From assembly GCF_009932435.1 (NCBI RefSeq), contig NZ_BJOU01000001.1, positions 124,001 to 188,000 of the forward strand: a DNA stretch of 64,000 bases. Direction: 5' to 3'. Each line of letters starts with the position of its first letter. Positions within the stretch are counted from its first letter, which is position 1. Positions 33,388-43,233 of the stretch are shown here, in pieces. The position numbers were made by a program, and so were the translations under genes. The notes under the pieces are model-generated. The model did not search any database. It was not told where the DNA came from and saw only the letters and a list, made by a program, of their open reading frames with translations. The stretch is from Gordonia crocea. GTDB lineage: Bacteria > Actinomycetota > Actinomycetes > Mycobacteriales > Mycobacteriaceae.

Positions 33388-34842
33388 ATGAAACGCATCG
33401 TCGTCCTGAGCACGCTGGCGTTCTTCGGCTTCGTGTGCCTCACCGCGGCCGTGGGGACCAGGTTCTTCCTCGTCCCCCAGTTGCGCGTGGTCCCGCTCGA
33501 CCTAGATATCACCTCGGTGGCGACCACGGTGTCCCCCGACAACCAGGCCGGCAACCGCTTCCCGGCGGTCCTGTTCGACCGCTGTTCGATCAGGGCGAAG
33601 AAGGCACGGACCGTCGACGCCCACCTGACGCAGCAGCGCCGGTCGCGGATCGTCGACCCGTCCGACCGTCGCCAGGCCACCGTGCAGTCGGCGCAGACGG
33701 TGCGCATCGACCGGGTCCGGGAGGCCAACGGCAAGCAAGTGGAGCCGACGATGGCCGGGGCCGGCGAGGAGCGCCGCTGCGACGACGCGCTGCTCACCGC
33801 GAGCATCGACCGGGTGTCGGTGGACCGCAAGACCTCGGTGCCCAACGGTGCGGTCAACTCGATCCAGACCGAGGCCGCGCCCGAGGGCGCCGACCCGAAG
33901 ACGGTTTCGGTCGAGGCGAAGCGGCAGGGTTTCCAGTACAAGTTCGGCTTCAACGTCAAGAAGCGCGAGTACTACTACTTCGACCTGAACACCCGACAGG
34001 ACACCCGGGTCCGCTTCGTCGACGAGAAGACCATCAACGGGGTGACCACCTACCATTTCGTCACCGAGGTCCCCGAGACCGATCTGGCCGACCTGGAGAC
34101 GCCGCAGGGCGAGGCCGCCCTGGGCACGATGGTCTCCATGCCCGCCCGCTGGTGGGGGATCGCCGGCAAGGGCGTCAAGCCCTCCGAGACGCTGACCATG
34201 CACCGGTACGCCCGCTCGACCCGCCACGTGTGGGTGGAGCCCAAGACCGGCACGATCGTCGACGGGCGCGAGGACCAGTACCAGTACTTCAAGTTCCCCG
34301 ACCAGAGCGAGGAGACGCCGGCCGCGGTCCGCGACTTCGAGATGCCCTCCCTCAAGGCCACGTTCCAGTGGGATGAGGCGACCGTCAAGGCGCAGGCGGA
34401 GCGGGCCGAGCACTACGCCGGGGAACTCCGGTTCGGCCAGACCGTCCTGCCGCTGATCCTCGGCGGCGCGGGCGTCGTCTTCCTGCTGCTCTGGCTGGCC
34501 GGGTTGTTCCTCGCCCGCCGTCGAGGCGACGACGGTCCCGACGACGTCGCCGGGGCCGACGCCGTCGCCGAAGGCGCTATCGCCGACGAACCGCAGAACG
34601 TGACCCCCACAGGCGAACCCGACCCGTGGGGATCGGAATCGCCGTGGCGCCGCGACGACGAGGAGTCGACGACGGTTTACTCCCAGCCGGGCGGCTACCA
34701 GCAGCCTGACTGGGAGACGACGGCGTTCCGGCCCTTCTCCCCGTCGGGTGAGGCCCAGACGGCCGGCGACGATGACACCTGGCACTACGACCAGCAGGGG
34801 CGCTACGTCGCCGACCCGGACAACCGGGACGACACCCGCTAG
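33388..34842 (+). CDS. DUF3068 (PorA-family) envelope protein
   Basis: 484 residues. N-terminal membrane anchor (IVVLSTLAFFGFVCLTAAVG), a large extracytoplasmic DUF3068 region to about residue 345 (KREYYYFDLNTRQD, YHFVTEVPETDL), a second membrane segment (LPLILGGAGVVFLLLWLAGL, about 352-371) and an acidic, Pro/Trp-rich cytoplasmic tail. DUF3068 proteins occur in mycolic-acid bacteria; some are annotated PorA-like, but pore function is not shown. Start ATG 33388 follows the ABC1 kinase gene by 36 bp. Confidence 0.85.
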   Translation: MKRIVVLSTLAFFGFVCLTAAVGTRFFLVPQLRVVPLDLDITSVATTVSPDNQAGNRFPAVLFDRCSIRAKKARTVDAHLTQQRRSRIVDPSDRRQATVQSAQTVRIDRVREANGKQVEPTMAGAGEERRCDDALLTASIDRVSVDRKTSVPNGAVNSIQTEAAPEGADPKTVSVEAKRQGFQYKFGFNVKKREYYYFDLNTRQDTRVRFVDEKTINGVTTYHFVTEVPETDLADLETPQGEAALGTMVSMPARWWGIAGKGVKPSETLTMHRYARSTRHVWVEPKTGTIVDGREDQYQYFKFPDQSEETPAAVRDFEMPSLKATFQWDEATVKAQAERAEHYAGELRFGQTVLPLILGGAGVVFLLLWLAGLFLARRRGDDGPDDVAGADAVAEGAIADEPQNVTPTGEPDPWGSESPWRRDDEESTTVYSQPGGYQQPDWETTAFRPFSPSGEAQTAGDDDTWHYDQQGRYVADPDNRDDTR

Positions 34843-34857
34843 CTACCCCCTTCCCGC

Positions 34858-35610
34858 TCAGCGAACGGGGACGAGTTCGCCGGATTCGGGATCGTCGGCG
34901 TCGCGGCGCAGTCTGCGTTTGGCCGCCTCGCGCCGGGCCCGCCGTTGGGCCTCGCGGGCCCGTTCGCGGCGGATGACGACGACGCCGACGGCGACGATGG
35001 TCAGTGCCACGGCGACGACGCCGGCGATGAGCAAGGGATCCGCCCCGCGCAGACCGCCGTAGAGCAGCCAGGCGGCGAATCCGAAGAACAGGGCGGCCGC
35101 ACCCCGGCTGACGACCTGCGGCGGCAGGTGGCGCGCCAGGGCGGCACCCAGGACGATCGCCAGCGCATCGGCGGCGACCATCCCCAGCGTCGAGCCGACC
35201 CACACGCCGAACCAGTTGTTGTCGGTCGCCAGGGCGATGGTGGTGAACATCGTCTTGTCACCGAGTTCGGCGAGGAAGAAGGCGCCGGTGATGGCGAAGA
35301 AGGCCGACGGGCCGATCTTCGCCGGGCGCATCGGACCCGGGTCGATGGAGTCGCCACGGATGGTCCACAGACCGAACACGAGCATCGCCAGTCCGGCCAA
35401 CACCGACGTGAGGTGGGCGGGGATGGAGGCACCCAGGAAATGACCCACCCCGACCGATACCAGGTGGATCAGCGCGGTGGCGGTGGTGATCGCGGCGATG
35501 ACGAGCCACGAGCGGTAGCGCATCGCGAACATCATCGCCATCAGCTGCGATCGGTCGCCGAGTTCGGCGACGAAAACCACGCCGAAACTCAGGATCAGGG
35601 CAGCAATCAT
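34858..35610 (-). CDS. TMEM165/GDT1-family cation transporter
   Basis: 250 residues, six membrane segments. The duplicated signature E-x-G-D-(K/R)-(S/T) is present as VVFVAELGDRSQLMAMM and FFLAELGDKTMFTTIAL. The family exchanges Mn2+/Ca2+ for protons; bacterial members export manganese. The last 45 residues are a basic cytoplasmic tail (RRERAREAQRRARREAAKRR). ATG 35610 is the usual family start, although no strong Shine-Dalgarno precedes it. Confidence 0.9.
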   Translation of the reverse strand: MIAALILSFGVVFVAELGDRSQLMAMMFAMRYRSWLVIAAITTATALIHLVSVGVGHFLGASIPAHLTSVLAGLAMLVFGLWTIRGDSIDPGPMRPAKIGPSAFFAITGAFFLAELGDKTMFTTIALATDNNWFGVWVGSTLGMVAADALAIVLGAALARHLPPQVVSRGAAALFFGFAAWLLYGGLRGADPLLIAGVVAVALTIVAVGVVVIRRERAREAQRRARREAAKRRLRRDADDPESGELVPVR

Positions 35611-35806
35611 GTGCTCGACGCTAACGGCCTCCCGACCGCCCCGCAACTCATTGATCGGCCGCATTTATGCAGGTCGAAGGCACAAAATCAGAGTTTTGGG
35701 TGGCCTAACTTATTTGGTTGTGGACCCACCCCGGACTGACCTGGAAAAACACCTCGGGGCCACCGGCGAATGCCGATGGCCCCGAGGGTTTGTCGAGCGC
35801 GAGGGG

Positions 35807-36811
35807 CTAGCTGCTGCCCATGCTGCCGCCGCCGCCACCGCGAACCGGGCTGTTCGGGGCGAAGAAGGACGGGCGGTAGGTCGTGTACCACGACTCCTTG
35901 AAGCGGCGCTGCCAGTAGTCCCACCAGTGTCCGCCGTCGGGCGAGATGTGGGTGGTCAGCCGGACGCCGACCGTGCGCAGCCGCGTGATGTACATCTGGC
36001 TGCTGATCGACGCGGCGGTCTCCAGCGGCACCATCTGGACGAAGCGCATCGGGTCGAAGTTCGGGCTGCCCGGGTTGATCGCGCTGTCGTACTTGCTGGT
36101 GATGCCGGTGCCCGAGGACACGTAGACCCACTTGCCGGCCAGGTTGCCCGCCGACAGGAACGGGTCGTTGGCGAACCAGTCGCCGGCCGGGTAGATCCCC
36201 CACATGTTGTTGGGGTTACCGCCGACCTCGGCGACCGAGGCCTGGATGCCCTGGGTGAAGCCGGGCATGGTCACCGTCGGGTAGCCGCTGTAGGAGGCCA
36301 CCGACTTGTAGAAGTTCGGGTGGCGCGAAGCGATGTTCAGCGCCGAGGTGCCCGACATCGACAGGCCGCCGATGGCGTTGCGCCGGTTGTCCGACTTGTA
36401 CTTGCTCTTCATGTAGCGCGGGAGCTCGCGGGTCAGGAAGGTCTCCCACTTGTTCAGGCCCAGGCGCGGGTCGCGCTGCTGCCAGTCGGTGTAGAAGCTT
36501 CCGGCACCGCCGAAGGGCAGAACCAGGTTCACGCCCTTACCACGCATGAAGCGGGCCACGTCGGTGTTGATCAGCCACCCCGTGTCGTTGTTGGGGGCGC
36601 GCAAGCCGTCGAGCAGGTAGATCGTCGGCGCGTTCGGGCGGTTGGCCGGAACGACGTACACCGGGATCGACTTGTGCATCGCACGGGAGTACACACGATC
36701 GGTGGCGGCGCGGGCCTCGGCCGACGGCGCGGAGACGGCTGAGGCCAGCCCAGCGCCCACGAGGAGCGCCATGGCACCGGCAGCAAGCCGCATGCGGGGT
36801 CGAGTCAACAT
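35807..36811 (-). CDS. Antigen 85-type mycolyltransferase (secreted)
   Basis: 334 residues. Signal peptide MLTRPRMRLAAGAMALLVGA..., cleavage near AEARA (about residue 35). Alpha/beta hydrolase of the Ag85 family with VYVVPANRPNAPTIYLLDGL, the nucleophile elbow IGGLSMSGTSAL (Ser151) and SPDGGHWWDYWQRRF carrying the catalytic His. The enzyme moves mycolic acids between trehalose monomycolate and arabinogalactan or trehalose outside the cell. AAGGA lies 10 nt before the ATG. The C-terminus is Gly/Ser rich (RGGGGGSMGSS). This gene marks the host as a mycolate producer. Confidence 0.95.
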   Translation of the reverse strand: MLTRPRMRLAAGAMALLVGAGLASAVSAPSAEARAATDRVYSRAMHKSIPVYVVPANRPNAPTIYLLDGLRAPNNDTGWLINTDVARFMRGKGVNLVLPFGGAGSFYTDWQQRDPRLGLNKWETFLTRELPRYMKSKYKSDNRRNAIGGLSMSGTSALNIASRHPNFYKSVASYSGYPTVTMPGFTQGIQASVAEVGGNPNNMWGIYPAGDWFANDPFLSAGNLAGKWVYVSSGTGITSKYDSAINPGSPNFDPMRFVQMVPLETAASISSQMYITRLRTVGVRLTTHISPDGGHWWDYWQRRFKESWYTTYRPSFFAPNSPVRGGGGGSMGSS

Positions 36812-37203
36812 TTCTTGGTTGTCCTTTGATTTGGGCGGCACGCACACCTGACTAGAAGTTCGGGCCGCTTCGTCTTCTGGATTGCTCGGACATCAGGTCG
36901 ACAATGACGTGACTCCGGTCGCAGACGAGTGTAACGGCTTCATAACGAGCGGGCAAAAGCTGCGGCCCTCCCAACGGGGGTCGCCGACACGACAACGGCA
37001 TCTCTCGACAGTATGACGTGCACGTATGCGGTCGAGTGCGGATTCATCACAAAGCAGGAACGAAGTCACGGCACACGACAACAACCACACCGACCACACC
37101 GAAACGGGGTCGAATTGGCCTGAGCCGCCGGGTGCGGTTGGATCGACACCGACCGACAGTCGGGTTCGACCCCGGCGAAGCATCACCGTCAGGAGCAGTG
37201 AAC
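36812..37203. other. Divergent intergenic region (mycolyltransferase / hydroxyacyl-CoA dehydrogenase)
   Basis: 392 bp without a supported gene. The frame of the dehydrogenase is open to 37018 but lacks a start context and composition, so it is not used. A 10-bp palindrome ACGTGCACGT (37016-37025) is the clearest symmetry. Both divergent promoters must be here; AGGAG (37188) is the dehydrogenase Shine-Dalgarno. Confidence 0.55.
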
Positions 37204-38046
<843 letters not shown>

Positions 38047-38079
38047 TCGGAGCGAACCCGCGGGGACCGGCCGCGCGGC

Positions 38080-39072
38080 CTATCGGTAGGCCGCCTGGCC
38101 GGTCACCGCTTGCCCGATGATCAGCTGGTGCACCTCGCTGGTGCCCTCGTAGGTGAGCACCGACTCGAGGTTGTTCGCGTGCCGCATGATCGGGTACTCC
38201 AGGGTGATGCCGGCGGCACCGAGGATGGTGCGGCAGGTGCGCGCAATCTCCAGGGACTCGCGAACATTGTTGAGCTTGCCCAGGCTGACCTGTTCCGGCT
38301 TCAACTGCCCGGCGTCCTTGAGGGTGCCCAGCTGTGCGGCCAGGAGCAGCCCCTTGCCCAGTTCGAGGGTCATGTCGGCGAGCTTGGCCTGCGTCAGCTG
38401 GAAGCCGGCGAGCGGCTTGTCGAAGATGTCGCGCTCCTGGGCGTAGGTGATAGCGGTCTCCAGGCAGTCGCGGGCGGCGCCGAGGGCACCGAAGACGATC
38501 CCGAACCGTGCCTCGTTGAGACAGCTCAGCGGGCCGCGCAGACCTTGCGCCTCCGGGAGCACCGCGGATGCGGGCAGCCGGACGTTGTCGAGGACCAGCT
38601 CGCTGGTGACCGAGGCACGCAGCGACATCTTGTGCTTGATCGCCGGCGCCGAGAATCCGGGGGTGTCGGTCGGCACGACGAATCCGCGCACCCCGCGGCC
38701 GTCGCCCTGGTCGCCGGTCTGGGCCCACACGACGGCCACGTCGGCGACCGACCCGTTGGTGATCCACATCTTGTTGCCGGTGAGGATCCAGTCGTCGCCG
38801 TCGCGGCGGGCGCGGGTGCGCATCCCGCCCGGGTTGGACCCGAAGTCCGGCTCGGTCAGGCCGAAGCAGCCGATCGCGTCGCCGGCGGCCATCCGCGGCA
38901 GCCATTCCTGCTTCTGCTCCTCCGAGCCCCACTTCCAGATGGCGAACATCGCCAGCGATCCCTGCACCGACACGAGCGAGCGCAGGCCCGAGTCGGCCGC
39001 CTCCAACTCCAGGCAGGCCAAACCGTAGGCCTTGGCCGTGGTCCCGGCGCAGCCGTAGCCCTCCAGGTGCAT
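38080..39072 (-). CDS. Acyl-CoA dehydrogenase, N-terminally short
   Basis: 330 residues from the first ATG (39072), while relatives have about 385-395. The flavin domain (CFGLTEPDFGSNPGGMRT, KMWITNGSVADVAVVWAQ), C-terminal domain (TILGAAGITLEYPIMRH) and the catalytic-base region (VLTYEGTSEVHQLI) are complete and resemble glutaryl-CoA-dehydrogenase-type enzymes. Homologous-looking codons (AQIPARELAKGLGGVGVLG) continue upstream of the ATG to a TAA 20 codons away, with no ATG, GTG or TTG between. So 45-55 residues of the N-terminal helical domain are lost, probably by deletion. It may be non-functional. Confidence 0.8.
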   Translation of the reverse strand: MHLEGYGCAGTTAKAYGLACLELEAADSGLRSLVSVQGSLAMFAIWKWGSEEQKQEWLPRMAAGDAIGCFGLTEPDFGSNPGGMRTRARRDGDDWILTGNKMWITNGSVADVAVVWAQTGDQGDGRGVRGFVVPTDTPGFSAPAIKHKMSLRASVTSELVLDNVRLPASAVLPEAQGLRGPLSCLNEARFGIVFGALGAARDCLETAITYAQERDIFDKPLAGFQLTQAKLADMTLELGKGLLLAAQLGTLKDAGQLKPEQVSLGKLNNVRESLEIARTCRTILGAAGITLEYPIMRHANNLESVLTYEGTSEVHQLIIGQAVTGQAAYR

Positions 39073-39167
39073 GCCGAGGACGCCGACGCCGCCGAGGCCC
39101 TTGGCCAGTTCGCGCGCCGGGATCTGGGCTTAGGATGAACCGCAATTCAGTGGGAGGAGCAGCGCGA

Positions 39168-39833
39168 ATGTCGACCGACGCCGATACGACGACCGACGCC
39201 ACCGAGGCCGCCCGGGCCGCGGGGGCGGCCGTGCGCTCCCGACAGATCCTCGACGCGGCCGCGCGCCTGATGGAGCGCAGCGGGTCCGAGTCGGTGTCGA
39301 TGCAGGCCCTCGCCGCCGAGGCGGGTGTCAGCGTCGGCCTGATCTACCGCTACTTCGGCGGCAAGGACGAGGTGTTGCTGGCGGTCATCGTCGACGTGTT
39401 GCACGCCTTCGCCGCCGACGTGCCCGAGGCGGTGGCGGCGGCCGGCGACGACCCGGTCCGACGACTCTCAGCCGCATTCGAGGCCTATTGCCGGGTGATC
39501 GACCGCTACCGGCACGCCGCCGTCTTGACCTATCGGGAGTCCAACGCGCTCAGCGGCGAGGGCCGCGAGCAGATCAAGCATCTCGAGATCGAGACCAGCC
39601 AGCCGTTGCGCACCGCCGTGCAGGAGGACGTGACCAGTGGGCGGCTGCTGACCGACGAGCCCGATCTGGTCGCCTACAACCTGCTGTTGCTCGCCCACTC
39701 GTGGGCACTCAAGCACTGGTACTTCGGGCGAACCCTGACGCTGGACCGCTACATCGCCGCCCAGCGCTCCCTGGCGCTGCGCGCGATCATCGCCCCGCAG
39801 TTCCGCGACGAATACCGCGACCTGCTCGACTGA
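39168..39833 (+). CDS. TetR-family transcriptional regulator
   Basis: 221 residues, HTH near residues 45-75 (LAAEAGVSVGLIYRYFG). ATG 39168 follows GGGAGGAG at the usual distance; a TTAGGAT box lies further upstream. It is divergent from the truncated acyl-CoA dehydrogenase, only 95 bp away. The C-terminal domain (RHAAVLTYRESNALSGEG, WALKHWYFGRTLTLDRYI) resembles regulators of fatty-acid and acyl-CoA genes. Targets unknown. Confidence 0.88.
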   Translation: MSTDADTTTDATEAARAAGAAVRSRQILDAAARLMERSGSESVSMQALAAEAGVSVGLIYRYFGGKDEVLLAVIVDVLHAFAADVPEAVAAAGDDPVRRLSAAFEAYCRVIDRYRHAAVLTYRESNALSGEGREQIKHLEIETSQPLRTAVQEDVTSGRLLTDEPDLVAYNLLLLAHSWALKHWYFGRTLTLDRYIAAQRSLALRAIIAPQFRDEYRDLLD

Positions 39834-39838
39834 CCGCG

Positions 39839-40897
39839 CTACCGCGTCACCCGCAGGACGAACTCGACCGAAGACTCCAACGCCGCCCGGCCCGCGGCGG
39901 TGCCGAGTTCGTATTGGAACTCGTGGCCGAGCCGTTCGGGCGTCGACTCGTCGAAGATCAACGGCGTCACCTCGACACCGACCGCGCGCAGCTTCGCCGC
40001 CAACGGCACACTCTGCGTCGCGGTGAGCGGATCGGCATTGCCGGCTCCGATCCACGTCGGCGGAAACGCCGGGGTCAGGTGGCGGATCGTCGACATCTGG
40101 TCCAGCGCCGGCGACGGCACCGCCCGCGAGCCGGTGTAGGCCCACAGCGTGTTGTCGATCCCCCAACCCAGGATCCGTGCCAACACGCTGCCCGGCTGAT
40201 CCGCCGGGAACAGCGCATACGCGTCGTAGACCCCGCAGTTCAGCAGGGCCCCGCGCAACCGCTCGGGGCCGATCGCCGGGCGGATGCCGACGTCGCGCGC
40301 AAAGCCCGGATTGGTGATCATCGCGGCGAGCTGCGACGCCAGGTTCGCCCCGGCCGAGTCGCCGGCAACCACCAGCTTCGACGCATCGATCCGGTAGTCG
40401 CCGGCGTGGCCGACGAGGAACCGCAGCGCCTCGTTGAACTGGGCGATCGCCAGCGGATAGGTGCGCTCGGGCGCCAACGAGTAGTTCAGCGACACCACCG
40501 TCACCCCGCGCGCGGCGATCCGGCTCAGGTAGTGCGCGGGGTCGGACTTGTCCCCGGACACCCAACCGCCGCCGTGGATCCACACCACCGTCGGCCGTCC
40601 CGTCGTCGACGGCGGGCCGGGGGCGAAGTACACGTCGAGCATGGTGTCGCGCGGCGCCGCACCGGCGGGCCGCGACGATGCCGGCAGGTAGGCGATGTCG
40701 CGCTCGACCCGGATGTCGGGGGCGGCGAATCGGGCGTTGCGCTCGCGCATCTGGGCCGAACCCTGGTCGAACACCCGGCGGGTGAGCAGGGCCCCCGGCG
40801 TCGGCGTCACGTGCAGCACGAACACCGCGACGACGAGGAGAAAGACCACCAGGCACACGGCCCACCACAGCCAGCCGCTGGTCAGCACACGACGCAT
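39839..40897 (-). CDS. Membrane-anchored HSL-family esterase/lipase
   Basis: 352 residues. N-terminal membrane segment (LWWAVCLVVFLLVVAVFVLHV, residues 9-29) then the hydrolase domain: oxyanion WIHGGGWVSGDKSD, nucleophile GDSAGANLASQLAA, and a C-terminal FDESTPERLGHEFQYELG where the His is in GHEF. Hormone-sensitive-lipase/BD-FAE type, acting on short acyl esters. The anchor places the domain outside the membrane. It overlaps no neighbour and ends 5 bp from the TetR gene (convergent). Confidence 0.87.
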   Translation of the reverse strand: MRRVLTSGWLWWAVCLVVFLLVVAVFVLHVTPTPGALLTRRVFDQGSAQMRERNARFAAPDIRVERDIAYLPASSRPAGAAPRDTMLDVYFAPGPPSTTGRPTVVWIHGGGWVSGDKSDPAHYLSRIAARGVTVVSLNYSLAPERTYPLAIAQFNEALRFLVGHAGDYRIDASKLVVAGDSAGANLASQLAAMITNPGFARDVGIRPAIGPERLRGALLNCGVYDAYALFPADQPGSVLARILGWGIDNTLWAYTGSRAVPSPALDQMSTIRHLTPAFPPTWIGAGNADPLTATQSVPLAAKLRAVGVEVTPLIFDESTPERLGHEFQYELGTAAGRAALESSVEFVLRVTR

Positions 40898-40956
40898 CGT
40901 CCCAGCATGCCCGACGGGAGATGCGAATCCGGGCAGATCCACTAGGCTCAACGGTC

Positions 40957-42627
40957 ATGGGTTCGCAAAAGGAGTTTGCCGCCGACGCCATCGTCGTCGG
41001 GTCCGGCCTCTCCGGCCTCGTCGCCACCTATGAGCTGACGAAAGCCGGCAAGAAGGTTCTCGTCGTCGACCAGGAGAACCGCAACAACCTTGGCGGCCAA
41101 GCATTCTGGTCGCTGGGCGGGCTGTTCATGGTCGACACCCCCGAGCAGCGGCGCCTGGGCATCCACGATTCCGAGGAGCTGGCGCTGGGCGACTGGATGG
41201 GATCGGCCGGCTTCGACCGCGACGACGAGGACTACTGGGGCCGCCAATGGGCGCGGGCCTATGTGCACTGGGCGTCCACCGAGAAGCGCGACTACCTGCA
41301 CACCCTTGGCCTGCGGATCACCCCCATCGTCGGGTGGGCCGAGCGCGGCGGCGGGTTCGCCGACGGTCACGGCAACTCCGTGCCCCGCTTCCACCTCACC
41401 TGGGGCACCGGCCCGGAGGTCGTGCGCATCTTCGCAGAGCCCGTCCTCGACGCCGAGCGCCGCGGCCTGGTGAGCTTCGCCTTCCGGCACCGCGTGGACG
41501 AGCTCATCGTCGACGACGGGGACGTGCTCGGCGTGCGCGGCTCGGTCCTCGAGCCGTCGACCACCGAGCGGGGCGTCGCCAGCACCCGAGAGGTGGTGGG
41601 CGACTTCGAGTTCCGCGCGCCCACGACCATCGTCACGACCGGCGGCATCGGTCACAACCACGACTTGGTCCGGGAGAACTGGCCCGTCGACCGCCTGGGC
41701 CCGATACCTGAGCACATGATCTGCGGCGTGCCCGCCTACGTCGACGGCCGGATGCTCGCCATCGCCGAGTCCGCCGGGGCCAACCTGGTCAACCGCGACC
41801 GGATGTGGCACTACACCGAGGGCATCCACGATTGGGACCCCATCTGGCCCGACCATGCGATCCGCATCATCCCCGGCCCGTCGTCGCTGTGGCTCGACGC
41901 CAACGGCGAACGCCTGGCCCCGCCGAACTTCCCCGGCTTCGACACCAACTCGACGATGAAGGCGATCCTCGCCACCGGCTACGACTACTCGTGGTTCATC
42001 CTCACCCAGTCGATCATCGAGAAGGAGTTCGCGCTGTCGGGCTCCGAGCAGAACCCCGATATCACCGAGAAGAGCTGGAAGGTCACCGCCAAGAGCCGCC
42101 TCGCCAAGGGCGTGCCCGGTCCGATCCGCAAGTTCCTCGAGAACGGGGAAGACTTCGTCTCCGCGTCGAACCTGGCCGACCTCGTGGCGAAGATGAACGA
42201 GATCAGCCGCGGCCCCAAGCTCGACCTGACGCAGGTGGAGCGCGTGGTGTCGGCGCGCGACGCGCAGATCGACAACAAGTACTCCAAGGACGCCCAGCTG
42301 ATGGCGATGACCAACGCGCGCCAGTACCTGGGCGACAAGGTGGTCCGCGTCGCCAAGCCGCACAAGCTGACCGATCCCGAGCACGGTCCGATGATCGCGG
42401 TGCGCCTCAACATCCTCACCCGCAAGACCCTCGGCGGGATCCAGACGAATCTGGACTCGCAGGTGATCGGCACCGACGGCCAGCCCGTCGACGGCCTGTA
42501 CGCCGCGGGTGAGGTCGCCGGGTTCGGCGGCGGCGGGGTCCACGGCTACAACGCGCTGGAGGGCACCTTCCTCGGCGGGTGCATCTTCTCCGGCCGGGCC
42601 GCCGGTCGGGCCGCCGCGCGGGGCTGA
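40957..42627 (+). CDS. FAD-binding dehydrogenase (Rv0785-like, KstD superfamily)
   Basis: 556 residues. FAD motif IVVGSGLSGLVATYELTKAG, NLGGQAFWSLGGL near the N-terminus, and C-terminal GLYAAGEVAGFGGGGVHGYN. The overall match is to M. tuberculosis Rv0785-type FAD-binding dehydrogenases, distant relatives of 3-ketosteroid dehydrogenase. ATG 40957 is preceded by TAGGCT 8 nt upstream, fitting a leaderless start. Substrate unknown; no KstR box was seen here. Confidence 0.9.
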   Translation: MGSQKEFAADAIVVGSGLSGLVATYELTKAGKKVLVVDQENRNNLGGQAFWSLGGLFMVDTPEQRRLGIHDSEELALGDWMGSAGFDRDDEDYWGRQWARAYVHWASTEKRDYLHTLGLRITPIVGWAERGGGFADGHGNSVPRFHLTWGTGPEVVRIFAEPVLDAERRGLVSFAFRHRVDELIVDDGDVLGVRGSVLEPSTTERGVASTREVVGDFEFRAPTTIVTTGGIGHNHDLVRENWPVDRLGPIPEHMICGVPAYVDGRMLAIAESAGANLVNRDRMWHYTEGIHDWDPIWPDHAIRIIPGPSSLWLDANGERLAPPNFPGFDTNSTMKAILATGYDYSWFILTQSIIEKEFALSGSEQNPDITEKSWKVTAKSRLAKGVPGPIRKFLENGEDFVSASNLADLVAKMNEISRGPKLDLTQVERVVSARDAQIDNKYSKDAQLMAMTNARQYLGDKVVRVAKPHKLTDPEHGPMIAVRLNILTRKTLGGIQTNLDSQVIGTDGQPVDGLYAAGEVAGFGGGGVHGYNALEGTFLGGCIFSGRAAGRAAARG

Positions 42628-42675
42628 CCGCGCGAGGCCGATCCACTGTCCGACCTCGCGCCTACGGTCTGACCC

Positions 42676-43122
42676 ATGTATGACCTGATGGCCAAGTTGG
42701 GGCCGGCACTCACCGCCGCGCCGATGGATCGCAAGCGGGAACTGGACGCGTTGTGGGCGGAGATCGACGACCATGCCGCGCGATGCATCGTCGCCCACTA
42801 TCGGGCCGACGTCGCGGACGACATCGATGCCGAGGTCGGCTGGGATGAACTCGCGCTCGCCGAGGCCGTACACCTCAACGACGACGAGCTGCGTGCCATC
42901 CACCCGACCCTGTCGGTGGCCGGGTTCCTGCCGTCGCTCCATCTCAACCTCGCCGATGGGTACCGGCGCCAGGGCCGTTTCGCCGAGGCCGCGGACCGGT
43001 TGCAGACGAGCCGCGAGTTCGACTTCGCGCTCGACGGTGCCGCCGACCCGACCTATGCCGCAGGGATCCGCGAGGCGCAGCGCGTCGTCGGCGACAAGAT
43101 CGCCGCGGGCGACAGGTCGTGA
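42676..43122 (+). CDS. Conserved-type hypothetical protein, TPR-like
   Basis: 148 residues, mostly helical and acidic. LPSLHLNLADGYRRQGRFAEAADRLQTSREF looks like one tetratricopeptide-type helix pair (key part ADGYRRQGRFAEAADRL). No known family assigned. TACGGT lies about 7 nt upstream of the ATG, so probably leaderless. It separates the FAD dehydrogenase from the DyP/encapsulin operon on the same strand. Confidence 0.65.
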   Translation: MYDLMAKLGPALTAAPMDRKRELDALWAEIDDHAARCIVAHYRADVADDIDAEVGWDELALAEAVHLNDDELRAIHPTLSVAGFLPSLHLNLADGYRRQGRFAEAADRLQTSREFDFALDGAADPTYAAGIREAQRVVGDKIAAGDRS

Positions 43123-43220
43123 CCGCCGACAACCACGTCCCACCGCGGGCCGACACATCCACCGCACGGACCCAAGTCCCGCCTCTGGCGATGCGGGCGG
43201 CACCGCACCGCCGGTTCCTC

Positions 43221-43226
43221 TAGCCT
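43221..43226 (+). promoter_or_regulatory. -10 box for DyP/encapsulin operon
   Basis: TAGCCT lies 7 nt before the GTG at 43234, fitting a leaderless start of the two-gene operon. No operator was recognised. Confidence 0.45.
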
Positions 43227-43233
43227 TAGAACT

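Noticed and set aside
37018..37203. Longer N-terminus for the 3-hydroxyacyl-CoA dehydrogenase
   Set aside because: Thr/Arg-rich, no homology; the ATG at 37204 has AGGAG and starts with the NAD-binding motif.
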